DNA of 64,000 nucleotides. It comes from Alectoria sarmentosa. Lineage: Eukaryota > Ascomycota > Lecanoromycetes > Lecanorales > Parmeliaceae. A program made the position numbers and the translations under genes. Under the pieces are notes generated by a model that worked only from the letters and a program-made list of their open reading frames with translations, was not told the origin of the DNA and ran no database searches. Shown in pieces: positions 48,401 to 62,039 of this stretch. Position 1 is the first letter of the stretch; each line of letters opens with the position of its first letter. Location of the stretch: positions 1-64,000 of the forward strand of contig WOGZ01000079.1 of assembly GCA_009733775.1 (NCBI GenBank), read 5' to 3'.

Positions 48401-49839
48401 TTAAAATATAACGATAATAAATGTACTCGCTTTCGCATTGATTGCGATATTAAATTCGATAATTATTAAATAATAGTTTTTCGATTATTCAAAAATATTA
48501 TTTAAAAAGATATTATATTCAATAATTTTCAAATAAATGATAAATTTGAGCATTTAAACATTATTATTTAATATAAAGTAAACGTTATATTTAAAAAAAA
48601 CAAGTTGTTTTAAAAATATTGAATAAAATTCGTTTAAGCGATTAATATTTTTCGTAATATTCAATTCGTTATCAATTGTAACATTATCTTATTCGAGATT
48701 AATATCGAATCTTTTTTTAATATATCTTATTTACGCATCATCGATCAAATCGATTATTATCAAATTGTTTTTCGTAATATTGATTGAAAAAAATATCAAG
48801 ATCGCGTTATTAAAAAACGTTTTTTAAATTATCAAGATAAGAATTATTATATGCTCTTAAATAATGATGAAATAATTATTATTTTTAATGTTAATTGAAT
48901 CGATAATGTTTTTTTCAAATTTATTTTTTTCGAATTGAGCATCATTATCATCGAGAAACAAATTAATATTTATTATAATAAATATAAACTCATTGAAGAT
49001 ATCGAGCATTAAAATCATTTTATTTTTTTATTTTTTTATAATTTCAAAAGAGAAACGTCAAAAAAAATATGCAATTATCGAAAAAAAGATTAATAATTTA
49101 TGTAATTTCATTTTAATTTTAAAAAGGATTTCGTCAAAAATCGTAATCGTTTTAAACGCATTTGATTTGAAATTTATAATAAAACGATCGTTTAATATGC
49201 TTAATAACAATATTGCAATTTTTTTATTTTTATTTATATCGACGATCAAATTTATTATTCGCTTTATAATTAATAAAGCTTTTAAATTTATTTTCATTAT
49301 AAAATCGTTCGAAATTATAAGATTATATCGAAATTTCATTTCGAATTTTTTCGTTTTATTGATAAAAGTCGCTCTTATTAAATTTTATAAATTTTGAAAT
49401 TTTAAAAAGATTATAACGAATTTTTATCGTAAAATGTATTGATAAATAATTATATAAAACGAAATCGATTTTCTCATTATTAATGACATTTGAATTTTGA
49501 TAAATTTATTTTCGAATGCGCGTGTTTTAAAAGACAGATGAATTTATAAAGTTAAAAAAATTTTTATTAATAAAATCATTTGATATAAAGTTCGTTGAAT
49601 GATTCGTGATTTCGAATAATGAAAAGAAATCGATTTTAATGAAACTTTTATTTCGATAATCAAATTTATAAGTTATAAAATCATTTTTATTTTTATAATA
49701 ATTTTAAATTAAAAATTTAAACAAATGAACGTTAAAATCGTTTTTTATATAATAATATCGAGAAGATAATTTATATAATGCAATTTATAAAATTTAAAAT
49801 CAAAAACAAAAAAAATAAGATTTGTAAGTTTATGAAAAC

Positions 49840-50175
49840 GCTATATAATTTGAAATAATTTTTTAAAATTTGATATAATATTCTCGTTATGTATTTCAAA
49901 AAATTGAATTTCAAATTTATCGTTATTAATTTTTTAATATTTATTAATAACATTATTATCGTCGTTATTTATATAAATAATATTTTATTTATGAATTTTG
50001 ATAAAGTCGACATTTAAACGATCAAAAGTAAACTTTATAAAAAGTTTAAAATGATCGATTTAAATTTATGCATTTATTATTTCGATATAATGATTATAAA
50101 AAATCGTGTTAATCGCATTTTGCGTTATAAATAAATAATTTATATCGAAAAGTTTTTTATCGATTATGATATAAT
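49840..50175 (+). pseudogene. Copia X reverse transcriptase remnant
   Basis: Same motif order as Y (FEFQIY-YQFFNIYQ, VVIYINNILF, KIDI). Both catalytic Asp codons of YVDD are lost: Tyr-Ile-Asn-Asn at 49970-49981. Confidence 0.82.
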
Positions 50176-50234
50176 TAAATCCGCGATTATTTCAATTCTC
50201 ATTATTAATGATAAATTTTATATTATCGAAAATG

Positions 50235-50920
50235 ACTTCGTGATTATTAAAGAATCTCATTACGCTTATTAATTTGTTATTGATTTTTTTATATATGCGA
50301 TGTTGAATATGCATTCGAATATCGTTTTCGCAATTTTAATGATTTTTTGATATGATTTAAATCTTGATGTTTTTCATTAAAGCGCAATTAAACGCATCTT
50401 TCGATATCTCAATTATATAAAAAATTGATAATTTATGTTTCGAAACGATTTTAAATTTTTCATAAATTATATCAACGTTAATTGAATAAACGATTAAGAC
50501 ATTCGACGTTTTATTTCTGAATATGTTTTTAATATAAATAATGCGACAATTAATTGGTTTTTTAAATAATAATTTATAATAACATTTTCAATTTATGAGA
50601 TCGAATACATTGATTAAATTTAAATTATTAAAAAAACGATTTGATTGCGCGGATTTTTTAATTAATTCAATTTAAACGTTAAATGCTTTTAAATAATAAT
50701 AATTTATTATAATAATTAAGACGTTATGACATTAATCAAAAATTCTCAATTTCATGCTCGTATCAAGCATATTAACATTTAACATCATTATATACGAGAA
50801 TAAATCATCGTCGGAAATGTTATTTTAAAATATGTTTCTATCGATCAACAAATAATCGACGACCTTATTAAAGTTTTTTTCAAAAATAAGTTTAAGAGAT
50901 TTCGTCAATTAATCGAATTA
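50235..50920 (+). pseudogene. Copia X RNase H remnant
   Basis: Matches Y 43480-44170 motif by motif, ending with IIDDLIKVFFKNKFKRFRQLI near 50850-50920. Confidence 0.8.
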
Positions 50921-51853
50921 AAATATCGTTTATAAATGATCCCTCACGTCAACTTTAAGAAAATCGTTATTATAATTTTAAAAAAATTATCATTATAATT
51001 TTAAAGGAGTAATCATTATTCGTAAAATCAATTTAATGTCATTATTTAATAATTTTAAAAAAGCGATTTCATTGATTTTCACATTTCAAATAATCGATCG
51101 AATTTATTCGCAGAATTTCAAATATCAATCTTGATGTTTTTTGCGAATAAACTTCAATTTATTAAAACTCAATTTGAAATTAATTTGTCGTTATTGCATT
51201 TATAATCATAAACTTTATAAACATTTATTTAAAAGGTTTATATTTACGTGCGATCCAAATTTGAAAATTGCGTTATTATCAAAAAAGTCATTATCGTCAA
51301 ATCATCTTTAATTATCCGCGAGATTTTTCAATATCATATTCTTCAAATGTTTTTAAGTCTCATCATAGTTATAAGGTTATGCTTTTAAGTGTTATCATTA
51401 TTATCATTATCGTCGCAATATATCGATCGTAATTTATATGCATTTTATTAATTATTATTATCAAGTATTAATGTCTTAAAACGATTTATAAATCTTATAA
51501 TCGATCGCATATATGCATATACAGTTCGAAATATTTCGTTTAATCGGAAAATTTACCTTCACATATATTCATCGATTATGTATTACTCGATTTTTGGTAT
51601 ACATTAAATAAATTGAAAATAAATTTGTTAAAAAACGATTTTTCGTCAAAAAGTGGAATTTTTTTTATGTATCATCGTGATGAATATGTTCAAAAAAACA
51701 TAATCGTTTTTAGATTTCGATTTTTTTTCGAATTCGACTTTTCTTCGAATTTTCATTATTTTTATTCGATTTTGAACATCGCGAGTTTCGAATTTCGTGT
51801 TTTAAAATTTGGGTGTTTTAGGGGATATAAAAGGTGATAAAAAGATATAAAAT

Positions 51854-52030
51854 GTTTTCACGTTTACAATTCGACGTTACGATTTACTTTTATTATTCGA
51901 CGTTAATTTTCACGATTATAACCCAACGTTACGATTCACTTTTGTTATTTGACGTTAATTTTCACGATTATAATTCGATATTACGATTTATTTTTGTTAT
52001 TCGATATTGATTTTCATTTTTATAATTTAA
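51854..52030 (+). repeat. 52-bp tandem repeat in copia X 3' region
   Basis: Counterpart of 45144-45320, with TTTTCACG...CAACGTTACGATTCA units, more than three copies. Confidence 0.8.
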
Positions 52031-52064
52031 AATTCAAATTTAAAAAGATACGAGTAAAAAAGAA

Positions 52065-52199
52065 TATTGAAATTCGAATTACATAACGTTAAGTTTTGAC
52101 GATCACGTGCGCACATTAATGCGCTTATACATAAATCGCTTTTTCTTTCATAATACTCTTAAAGCAATACAACTAAATGTTTTATTTCATATTTTGACA
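52065..52199 (+). repeat. Copia X 3' LTR (135 bp)
   Basis: Starts TATTGAAATTCG (TG changed to TA), ends ATTTTGACA. It is followed by CTTTT, which equals the flank before 36991. Confidence 0.94.
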
Positions 52200-54599
52200 C
52201 TTTTTATGTGTTTAAAAAAGGATATATTAAAACGATATAATGATTTTTCGATTTAAATTCGTTAGAAAATGAATCATAATTTAATTATATGAAAAAATGA
52301 ATTACTTCGTAAATATCGATTTAATTAATTCGAATTTATGAAGAATATCGAAAAAATGAAATTTCGTTTCGATAATTTATCTTTTACGTTGAATTAATAT
52401 TTAATAAAAAAGATTAATTATTTTTATAATGTTGAAATCGTCGATAAAGACATAATCGTTAAATATCTTTAATAAAATTTGAATATAAATTTGATATTCG
52501 CTATTTCAATGAGAGAGAAAAATATATATATATAAATTTTTTTAATCGACGTGTTCGCAATAATGAGGTAATAACAAAACGCGTTTATGATTTTAATAAA
52601 TCTCGAAATTTTATTTAAATTGCCTTAACATTTATGAGAATTTAACGATTTTTTAATAATCTAATAATCAAAAATTTGATTCAAACGTTGATTATTTCGA
52701 GAAAATCTTTTCAATCAAAAATCAAGTTTAGACGATTTTTAAAGACATTCAAAAATAAGAATAATGAATATCGATTAAAGAAATAATTATCTCGTCTTTG
52801 CAAACATTGTAATAATAATTATTAAAATGATAATTACGATGATTCGAATCGAAAAATAATAAAAGTCGATTCGAAAAAAATGAATATTAATAATGAAAAT
52901 AAAAATGATATCGAGAATAAAGAGAATCTGAATATTTATGATTTAAAAACATATATTATTTTAAAAAAATTCGCGGAGGAGGAGAGTTAAAGGGAAATTT
53001 TTTAAACTTTTAATTAATGATCGAGGTTTATTTAAAAATAATTTCATCGATGCATTTATTTTATATCGAGTATAAAAACATTTTTAAATTATGATATTAT
53101 ATTAATTAACAAGAAATCTTTAAATCTTTATTTTACATTTATAAAAAATTCTTTTAACATTGATATTATAAAAACATTTTTAAAATAAAAAATACATATT
53201 TTCGCAATTAATGCATTAACATTGATTAACAAAAATAATCTTTCGAAAAACAATTCAAAACTTTTTGATATGACTTTTCAGAAATATTTTAATGTTTTAT
53301 GTGATTATCATTTAAAGAATAAACGAATATAAAAAATTTATATGAATATTAAAACTTTGATATCTTTAATATCTAAAAAAGATCGTATAACATTTTTCGA
53401 AGAATATTAAAAATATTTGATGAGCAATGAAAAAAGATTGAAATGCGATAATATAAATAATAATATAACATATTCGCGATATTGCATAAATTTTGAAATT
53501 AAAATGCGCATTAAAAATGAAAAAGAAATGACTGTTTTAAAAAAAAATTGTTTTCAGTTTGTTTTATGATTTGATTATTGATACGAATATATTAAAATTA
53601 AATAATATCGTGATTTAATAAAATAATTAAGATTATGCTATTATTGATGAAAAAAATAAAATATCGATTAAAACAATAATTAATTAAATTTCAAAAATCA
53701 AGATTCATATGATGAAATCATTTTTAATATCGATATTATTAATTAAATTAAAGATTTTTCGTACGTTAAAACGAAAAAAGATTAACGTTTATATTATCAC
53801 ATTTATCGTGTTTTTTTTTTGATATAAAATAGAATATTTTCATAAAACATCGATTTTTAATATTAAATCATTTATGTTTATTTAAATCAATTATTATAAT
53901 TAATTTTCAATTTGAAACTTTTATGTTGAATATTTAAATGATGATTAATAATAATTCTCAAACGATTCTCATAATTAATTTCGAAAAACATTTATTTAAG
54001 ATTTATGACGATTAATTATTCGAGACTTTATTCATATTATAAAAATTCGTCAAATTTATAAAAATAAACTTTTATTTTATTAACGTTTTCACGAAGAGAT
54101 TTAAAAAAGAATTAAATATAGTTTATATCGTCGATTTTTCAAAAGAAATCGTAATGTTTAAAACGAATATTTTGAAATATTCAGAATCGAAATATAAAAA
54201 ATGAATAAAGAAAATGTTCAAAAAGCATCAAAATTTATTTTAATTCGATTTTGATCGATTTAATAATAAAATCGAAATGTTAATATTCTTCAAAAATGAA
54301 TTTAACATTAATGATTTAAAACAAGATTTTTTATAATTTGTTTCAACGTGATTATCGTATAATAAATTCGATTTTAAATCTTTTGATAAAATAAAAATAT
54401 ATCGAGAAAATGTTTTTAAACATTTTTTCAATTACATTTTCATCGATGTTTATAATATAAAAAAACGAAAATTTTCGAATAATAATTAATTTATGAAAAA
54501 TAAACATCAAATTATATTTCGACGCATATTTTTTATTTAAATAAAATATTATTTTTAATGTCTTGAAAAGATTGATAATATTTTTCTCTATCGATTTTA

Positions 54600-54960
54600 T
54601 TAAAGAATTTTTTCAATAAAAACCCGAATTAACGAATTAATGAAAAATTATTTTTATTAATTTTTATTATGATTAAGAGTGATTAAAGGTCTCGATTATG
54701 AATTTGATAAATATTTCGAACTTTTTTTAATATCGCATGAAGAGACTTTTGATCTCATATCTTTAATACTTTGTTTTGATATACATTAACGATATGATAA
54801 TTTTTTCGACGTTTTTCGAAAATTATATTAAATATTTAAATTAGATATTAAGTCTCCTTGAAATAAATAACGTAACATTATTATTATTTAAATGTTATTT
54901 TGTATATTCGACTATTATCGCCTTTGATTATTATATATTTAAATTAAATTTGAATATTAT
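54600..54960 (+). pseudogene. G3 reverse transcriptase remnant
   Basis: Reads LIYINDMIIFSTFFENYIKYLN, a stop, ILSLLEINNVTL, then KCYFVYSTIIAFDYYIFKLNLN. This is the gypsy YIDDMIIFS...HLxHLxxVLxLL...KCxFxxxxxxxLGHxVS pattern. The catalytic box at 54782-54793 is YIND. It is a different gypsy lineage from G1 and G2 (KCxF rather than KKSYLGYPS). Confidence 0.75.
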
Positions 54961-56799
54961 AAAGAAAAAAGTGAAAATTGTTTATAAAATGATTTGTTAA
55001 AAAAATCTTTAAGAATTGAAAATAGGTTTAAGCTTTTTCGATTATTATCGAAAATTTATAATGCATTATGCAATCATTATTTGATCATTAATTTAATTAA
55101 AAACGAAAGATTTTAAAAAAAAAATCAAATTCAAATAAATCAAAAAGAAATCACGCGGAGAAAAAGCGATTTTAATAAATTCAAATTTTATGATAATCAA
55201 TTCAATTAAAATCAAGATTTCGTTTTTTTAGAAAAAAATATTTTTTAAAAAATAAAATTGAAGATTGAGTCGAAATGTTATAAAGTTTGAGAAATATTGA
55301 AAGATAAGTCATGCAATATTTTAACGTTGATCTTTTCGAATTTTAATCATTTTTTTATATTATATATAAATGAAAAAAAAAAAAAAAAAAAGTCGCTCTT
55401 TATTAAATTAAAATGAATAAAATCGAATGTTTCATTTTATTTCTTTCTCGAAATCTTAATAATGTTGAAATTCGATATTAAATCACGAAATTGAAAATAA
55501 GTGTCTTAATATGAATCTTGATCAAATTTTCATAATTTTTCGACGATGAAAATTTCATTGTTATTATAAACCACATCGTTTTAAAATCAATTTTGCAAAA
55601 TAAGATAAATAATTATTAATTTATTAAATTTAACGAATAAGTTTTATATTTATTCATTTTTTAATCAAAAATGAAAATAATTTATAGAATCGAAAAAGTT
55701 TATAATAACGTTAATGATTCATTTAAATTTTTTATAAGAGAATCGAATGTCATTGATGTATTTTTAATGATAATCGTGTAAATCGAAGAAACATTTCTGA
55801 AGAAATTTTTTATAAAGTTATTCAATGATTTTCATTTCGATCGTATTCATGAGCATTTTTAAAAACAAGTAAAAAATATCGAGAATTTGAAATCGAGCTT
55901 TTAAATCATTTATCAATTTTATCGTTTTAATGTAAATTCGAGGTTTTTTTATATGTTGAATCATTAAAAATTTAATCGCATATATATTTCGAAGAAATTG
56001 ATATATAAGATTTTAAAATAGAAATATATAATCGTCACGCTTATAAAGAAATTTATAAAACATATAATCGATTACGAAATGCAATTTATTTTTCGAAAAT
56101 GCGAAAAATTATTTAAAGTTATATTAATAATTGCTCGATTTATTAATTATTTAAATTATCAAAATAATTGTTTTATAAATAATTATATTCGATTAATAAT
56201 TTTTAATAATTATTAAAGAAGTTTGCGATGAACTTTATGATTGAATTTTTTATAATATTAAATAAACACAATTATTTAATCATAATAATCGATAAATTTC
56301 GAAATTTATTAAATTGATTTTCGCTAGCGAAAAAAATTTAATAAAAATTTGAATAAAACGATATTTTGATCAAATTTATCGATTTTAAGACATTTTTTAT
56401 TAACTTATATCGAATCGAGATTCAAAATTCACGAATACATTTTGAAAGATTTTGTTTATTAAATGCGAAATCATTTTTGAAATGATTATTATATATTATT
56501 TTTCGATTGATAAATAGATTGAACGCATAAATTAAACGATGAAAATTATTTTACGATGTTTATTGATAAAAAAATACGAAAAAAATTGAAATGCTTTGAT
56601 TTTAAAATTGAATATGTTTTGAATATAATCGAGAATGTTTTAATGTTTATTACTTCTTTCGAGTTTCTTTATAAAATTAAATTTAAGAAAATTTTATTAA
56701 AAATGATTTCGAATAAAGATTTATCGATTATGAATTTTGTCAAATTCAAAGAGATAATTTGAAACGAAACTTTTAATATTATCAAGTTTGTTTAAATAA

Positions 56800-57230
56800 A
56801 AATGATAATAAAATACAATATTAAATATAAAATCTCGAATTTTATCGAAAAAATATATTTGAAATTAATAAAGATTGAAGATATAAAATATTATATCTCG
56901 AAAAACTTCTCATTATTTATTAAAAAAATTAATTTTTATAAATTTTTAAAAAAGGTTAATTTTTTAGCATATAAGTTAAAACTTTCGTTAAATATATTAA
57001 AAGTTTATTTGATTATATTCGTAATTCATTTCGAGCAAACGAAATTAGATTTATTTAATTAAAAGATTTTTCGTTAATATTTATTATCGTTTAAAAATGA
57101 AAGACATATATTATGAAAAAAATCATTCGAAAAAAAAATGAAATCGAGTAAATAAATATCGAATAAAATGAAAACAATATTTAAAGATTATTTGAAAATT
57201 ATTTGTCACGTTGTCAGAAAATGTATCGAA
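56800..57230 (+). pseudogene. G3 integrase C-terminus and possible chromodomain remnant
   Basis: An 86-codon open piece (56802-57062) reads EKIYLKLIK, LFIKKINFYKFLKKVNFLAYKLKL and LIIFVIHFEQTKLDLFN. It matches the gypsy block VYLxL...KxGPFKILxxVGxLAYxLxLP...HPVxSVxHLExA. A decayed ILWKKSFEKKM...ICHVVRKCIENN stretch after it could be a chromodomain. Confidence 0.7.
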
Positions 57231-57281
57231 AATAATAAATAAATTCGAGAAATCTCGTATATAAAAATGAAAAATTTGGTT

Positions 57282-57391
57282 TGTCGAAATTCAGGTCACG
57301 TGACGGGCGCATGCGCTCGTAGCTTAATCGCATTTTCCTTCGTAATACTCTTAAAGCAACACAACTAAGTGTTTTACATCATATTTTCACA
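57282..57391 (+). repeat. Copia C 5' LTR (110 bp, internal deletion)
   Basis: TGTCGAAATTCAGGTCAC...ATTTTCACA. It is 25 bp shorter than the other four LTRs; the missing part covers the right arm of the CACGTG palindrome and the spacer after it. Confidence 0.85.
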
Positions 57392-57591
57392 GATTATGAA
57401 TTCGGACTTGCCCGGCGATCGTTATAAGCATGATCTTTTTATTCATCATTATGATTATAATTGTTTTTAAATATTTTATGCTCATCGCAATGAGGCAATC
57501 AATTGTAAAGGTCTTTATTCAATCAATTAACCTTTTTGAGGTGAACAATTTTCATTTGTAAGATGATCTTTGGGTTTGAGCGATCATGATC

Positions 57592-57625
57592 CGAAATTCG
57601 GGGATTGAGGCCTCTCAACCCTCGA
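57592..57625. repeat. GC-rich imperfect hairpin in copia C leader
   Basis: GGGATTGAGGCCTCTCAACCC around 57600-57620 folds back on itself with about 8 paired bases per arm and one mismatch or bulge. It is one of the few GC-rich spots in the right half. It could be a leader RNA structure; no function is shown. Confidence 0.4.
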
Positions 57626-57739
57626 CGAATCGAAATTATCCGCTTTTAACCGAGGTCGCATATAATCGTGCGATCGAATCATAATAAGGCTTTTATAACA
57701 TTATCAACTTTTTTGCGTGAAACACATTAAACAAGAAAA

Positions 57740-60700
57740 AAAATACGTTTTTATTTTCATAACATTTTATTAATTTGATGATTTGCATTTTTAATAATAT
57801 ATCGAATTAATGAAATAGATTAAATAATTGAATGTCAACATTATTATTAATTTAATTATCGTTTAAAACAATATAAAGTTGATTTTATTATCATTTAAAC
57901 GTTTAAATGTTTATTTGAAATTAAAAACAATAAACTTTATGTGTCAAAATTAACGTTTTAATCTCAAAAACCTTTTGAAAAAAAAATTAAGATTTTATCA
58001 TCGAATTCTTTATTCGTTATTAATAGTATTTTATCATCGTGATTATAAAATCTGATTAATTTTAGTTTCACGATGATAATCGTCGAAACGAATATTTTGA
58101 ATTTAAATTTTTAATTAAATAATATAAAAAGGGTGCGAATTTTTTAAAAAGGTTTACACGTTTATAATTACATTTAATATAATTTTAATCGAATTCAATT
58201 TTTATCATCAAATTTAAAGTTAAATTTTTTATATTATTAATATCATTTCATTATAATATCGTCGTTTAAATTTATTATTAATTTTCATATAAACATTTTT
58301 CATTATTGTTATAGAATCTTAAAACACAGCGATAATAATTAATTGATATCGATAAGAATTTAAACGATTTTGATAAAGATTAATAAAATATTTATTTCAT
58401 TTTTTTTACATTATCGTCGTGCGATAGCGATTTTGAAGTCAACGAGAAATCATTTAACGTTTTAAACGATATTGAAATTTTTGATTTACGCGTTAAAGGC
58501 AAACGGTTTTATTTATTAACTTTTTTTAAAACGTTCGAATCGTTTTTTAAATCGTTATTAAATTCGTTTATTTCGACATTTTTTCAAAGCGATAATCTTT
58601 AAATCGATATTTTCGATTCGTTTTCAATCGTGATAAAAATCTCATTTTCGTTATTTTCATTATTATTATTAATTTTTTATATCTCTTCATTTATCTTTCT
58701 CGATATTAATAATTGAATTCAACGTTTAAAATGTCGTTAAAAATGTTTTTATAAATAATAAAAATAACTTTTTTTTGATTTTCATTATTATTTTGAAATT
58801 TATTATTAAATATATTAATTGAAACGAAAATATCAACGATTAATTAATGTTGAACAATTTTTAATTTTTCATTAATATTATTAAATTTAAAACTTATATG
58901 ATTATTCGTTGACGTTTTGATTACGTTAATCATTAATTTATCAAAAAACATAATAAAAATTTTCAAGTTATATTAAACGTTATCGATATTTATTATAGAT
59001 TTACGAATTTTGAATTTTATATTGAATTTATGCGTTAATTGCACAACATTAATATTAATTTTGAAAAAAACGTTCGTCAATATGAAAAAGATTTTCGTAA
59101 AATTAACGTCGAAATCGTTGATTTAAATAACTCATTATCATTATTAAAACTTTATTTCATTTAATTCTTTTTCATAAAATTCGACGAAATTTACGATATT
59201 TTTATGATAATTTATATTTAAATTTATGTGTTTTATGATTCGAAAATAATTAAATTTAATTTGATTATTCATGACGTAATGAACGAAAAAAGTCATATAT
59301 TTATAATTAAAAAAGATGATATTATTATGCTCACTCATCGTAATAATAAAAATAAATAATTCGTTAAAGACGATTTCGACGACTTTGATTTCATCAATCG
59401 CGAAATTTATATTTTTCATAAAATCGTTAATCGCAAATTTAAACATTTTTTTTATTAAATATTGAATTAAATTTTTTTATTTAAAATTTGAAAAGTTTAT
59501 AAGTGAATAAAAAAAGAAAAAGAAAACATAAATCGATATCATTTATATAAATATTAATGTTTTAAATATCAAGCGTAAACGCATCGAAGAAACGTTATTT
59601 AACGCTTTCGCTTCAAAGGAAAATAATTATCTCAACATTAATATAACGTATATTTTAAAAAAGAACGATTATTTTCATATTTATATAACATTTTTAAACG
59701 AATTGAATAATTAAAGTCATTCGAATATCATTTCGAATGATTTTAACATTTTGAATATAATTAATTAATTAAATTAAAACGATGATTTTATTAATTTGAT
59801 AACGAATTCGGATTTGAATAAACGTTTATCGTTTATTAATTTTATAAATCTCGATATTCGAGTTGTGATAAATTTTGATTATATTCGTTATTTCTTTATC
59901 GATTATTCGATATTTATCATTTATATTAAAATTTAATTTCGATTTATCAAAAACATTAAAGACGTTAAAATTTAATTTTTTGTTTATGATATTATTAATT
60001 TTGATTGCAATATTAATAATAAATACGTTATTTTAACGATTTTTAATGTTTTACACGTGCCCGATATAAACGTTAATTTTTTATCGATTAAAAAGCTTTT
60101 AAATGTTGATATTAAAATCGTTTTTTATAAAAAAGATTATGTTTTAATTTAAAAAAATATCACGTTAATCGATACGCGAAACCGCGATTTGTTTTTTTTA
60201 AACCTTTAAAAAGATAACAATACTTTAATCGCTTATAACGTTTTTTTAAATTTAATTTATCAATTATGATATGCTCGCATAAATTATTTGAATTAATAAA
60301 ATCTTAATAAACTTTTTAATATCGTTATAAATATGAATTTCTTTAAAAACATTATCGAAAAATATATTTATAAATGTTATATAATGAATCATTAAAAGAT
60401 TATTTCTCATAATAATTTTATAACGCTCGATATTTTATCGAACGAATTTATTTATAACGATTTTGTTAAGTTTTTAATTTTTATTAATTTCAATAATTAT
60501 AAATACTTTATAACGTTTAAAAACGATTTTATTTGTTATTTTAAGATTTATTATATTTATTATAAAAATGAAATCTCCGTTATATTTTTACGTTTTAAAA
60601 TTTATTTAAAATCTCGCGATTATTAAATTTATTATATTCGCTTTAATAATGAAAACGAATACATTAATAAAATCTTTAACAAATGTTTCATTTAAACGAA

Positions 60701-62000
60701 TATTAAATAAAAATTCGTTATTATAAACAATTTCGAAATAAATGAAATCGTCGAGCGATTTAATCAAACTTTAATAAATAAGATTTATTTAATATTATTA
60801 AATTTCAATTTTAATAAATTCTTTTGATCTAAAATAATAATCATAATTAATTATTTAACGATGCGTTTTTTTAACATTCGAATCATTATCACATTTTTTG
60901 AAATTTTTTATTATCGCAAGTTTATTTTTTTTCATTTGCGAATTATAAACTTTATCGTTTACGTTTTAAAACGTATTTAAAAGAAATTTATGAATAAAAA
61001 CGAAAAATGTATTTTTTTAAATTATAAAAACGAATTCATTTTTCGTTTTTATAATTTAATCAAAAAAAAGATTATTCGCATTAACGATGTGCATTTCATT
61101 AAAAAATGTTCACATTTCGTAAATCTCGAAAAGGAAATTAAAACTCACGAATTTTTAAATAAACATTAACGTTTTTTTATATTAACATTTATTATAAAAA
61201 AGACATTAAATAAACAACGTATCATTATATTATTAAACGTTAAATTTATAATTTCGATTAAATCGTTAAATCGATTATCGTCAACGAATATCTTATCGTT
61301 AATCGTTAATCATTTTTAAAGATTTCATTTTGTTATTATTATAATGCGTATGTTTATAACATTTATCAAATTTATTATATTAATCATTAAATTTATTATC
61401 ATTTCTCCTTCATTAATATTTTCGAAATTTATTAAAATAAAAATTATACGAAAACATTTTGAATATAAAATTATTCAAAAAATATTTGATAATTATAAAA
61501 ATCTCATTATTTTGAATTTTCATGATTTATTGTTTAATTTTTTAATAAAAGTTTTCGTTGTTTTTATTCTTTTTACGAATTATATTAATAAATTTAACAT
61601 TTTTGAATTTATAATTTAATAATAAATGATTTTTAATAATATATTTTATATAAATTAAGAATTTGATATGCGAAATGAAAATAACTTTTTTATAAATAAT
61701 AACATTTAATGTTTTATTCAAGCGTTTTTAAGGATTCATGTTTTTCAAAATCGTTAAATTTATATCATAAAATGAGATCTCGAAAAAAAAAATCATTTTT
61801 TATAAAACACGTTAAATTGTTCGAAAATTCGAATAATAAAAAAATCGTGATTATTATAACATTTTCGCGTTAATAATAAAGTTTATAAATTATAAAACGA
61901 TTTTTACGTTTACGACGATTATGAATTAAAATATGAAATAAATAAACGTTAAAATCGTTTTTTTTTATAACGATGTTTAAAAGAACATTTATATATAACA
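57740..62000 (+). pseudogene. Copia C gag and 5' pol region, heavily decayed
   Basis: Between the leader and RT, four kilobases read as protein-like only in patches, for example FNVLNDIEIFDLRVKGKRF near 58460. The position fits gag, protease and integrase, but I could not place individual domains. Confidence 0.4.
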
Positions 62001-62039
62001 ATTTAAAGGTTTTAATAAAAATAATATCAAGATCTGTAA

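Larger units (their letters stand above)
45488..52199 (+). mobile_element. Copia X, segment 2 of 2 (gag to 3' LTR)
   Basis: Resumes X gag directly after Y and parallels Y from about 38755 at an offset of about 6.7 kb, through gag (zinc knuckle at 47139-47180), protease, integrase zone, RT and RNase H. Ends with an LTR and the CTTTT target duplication that matches 36986-36990, proving that X spans 36991-52199. Confidence 0.93.
52205..57281 (+). mobile_element. G3 segment 3 of 3 (pol)
   Basis: Gypsy pol sequence on + that continues G3 after copia X. RT is recognisable near 54780 and integrase C-terminus near 56800-57060. It has no 3' LTR before copia C starts at 57282, so the element most likely resumes beyond the window. 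The 52205-54500 part is too decayed to assign domains. Confidence 0.6.

Noticed and set aside
36991..52199. Tandem duplication of a copia element by unequal crossover between LTRs
   Set aside because: The inner element has its own AAAAC duplication and breaks gag of the outer one at that site, so nested insertion explains the four LTRs better.
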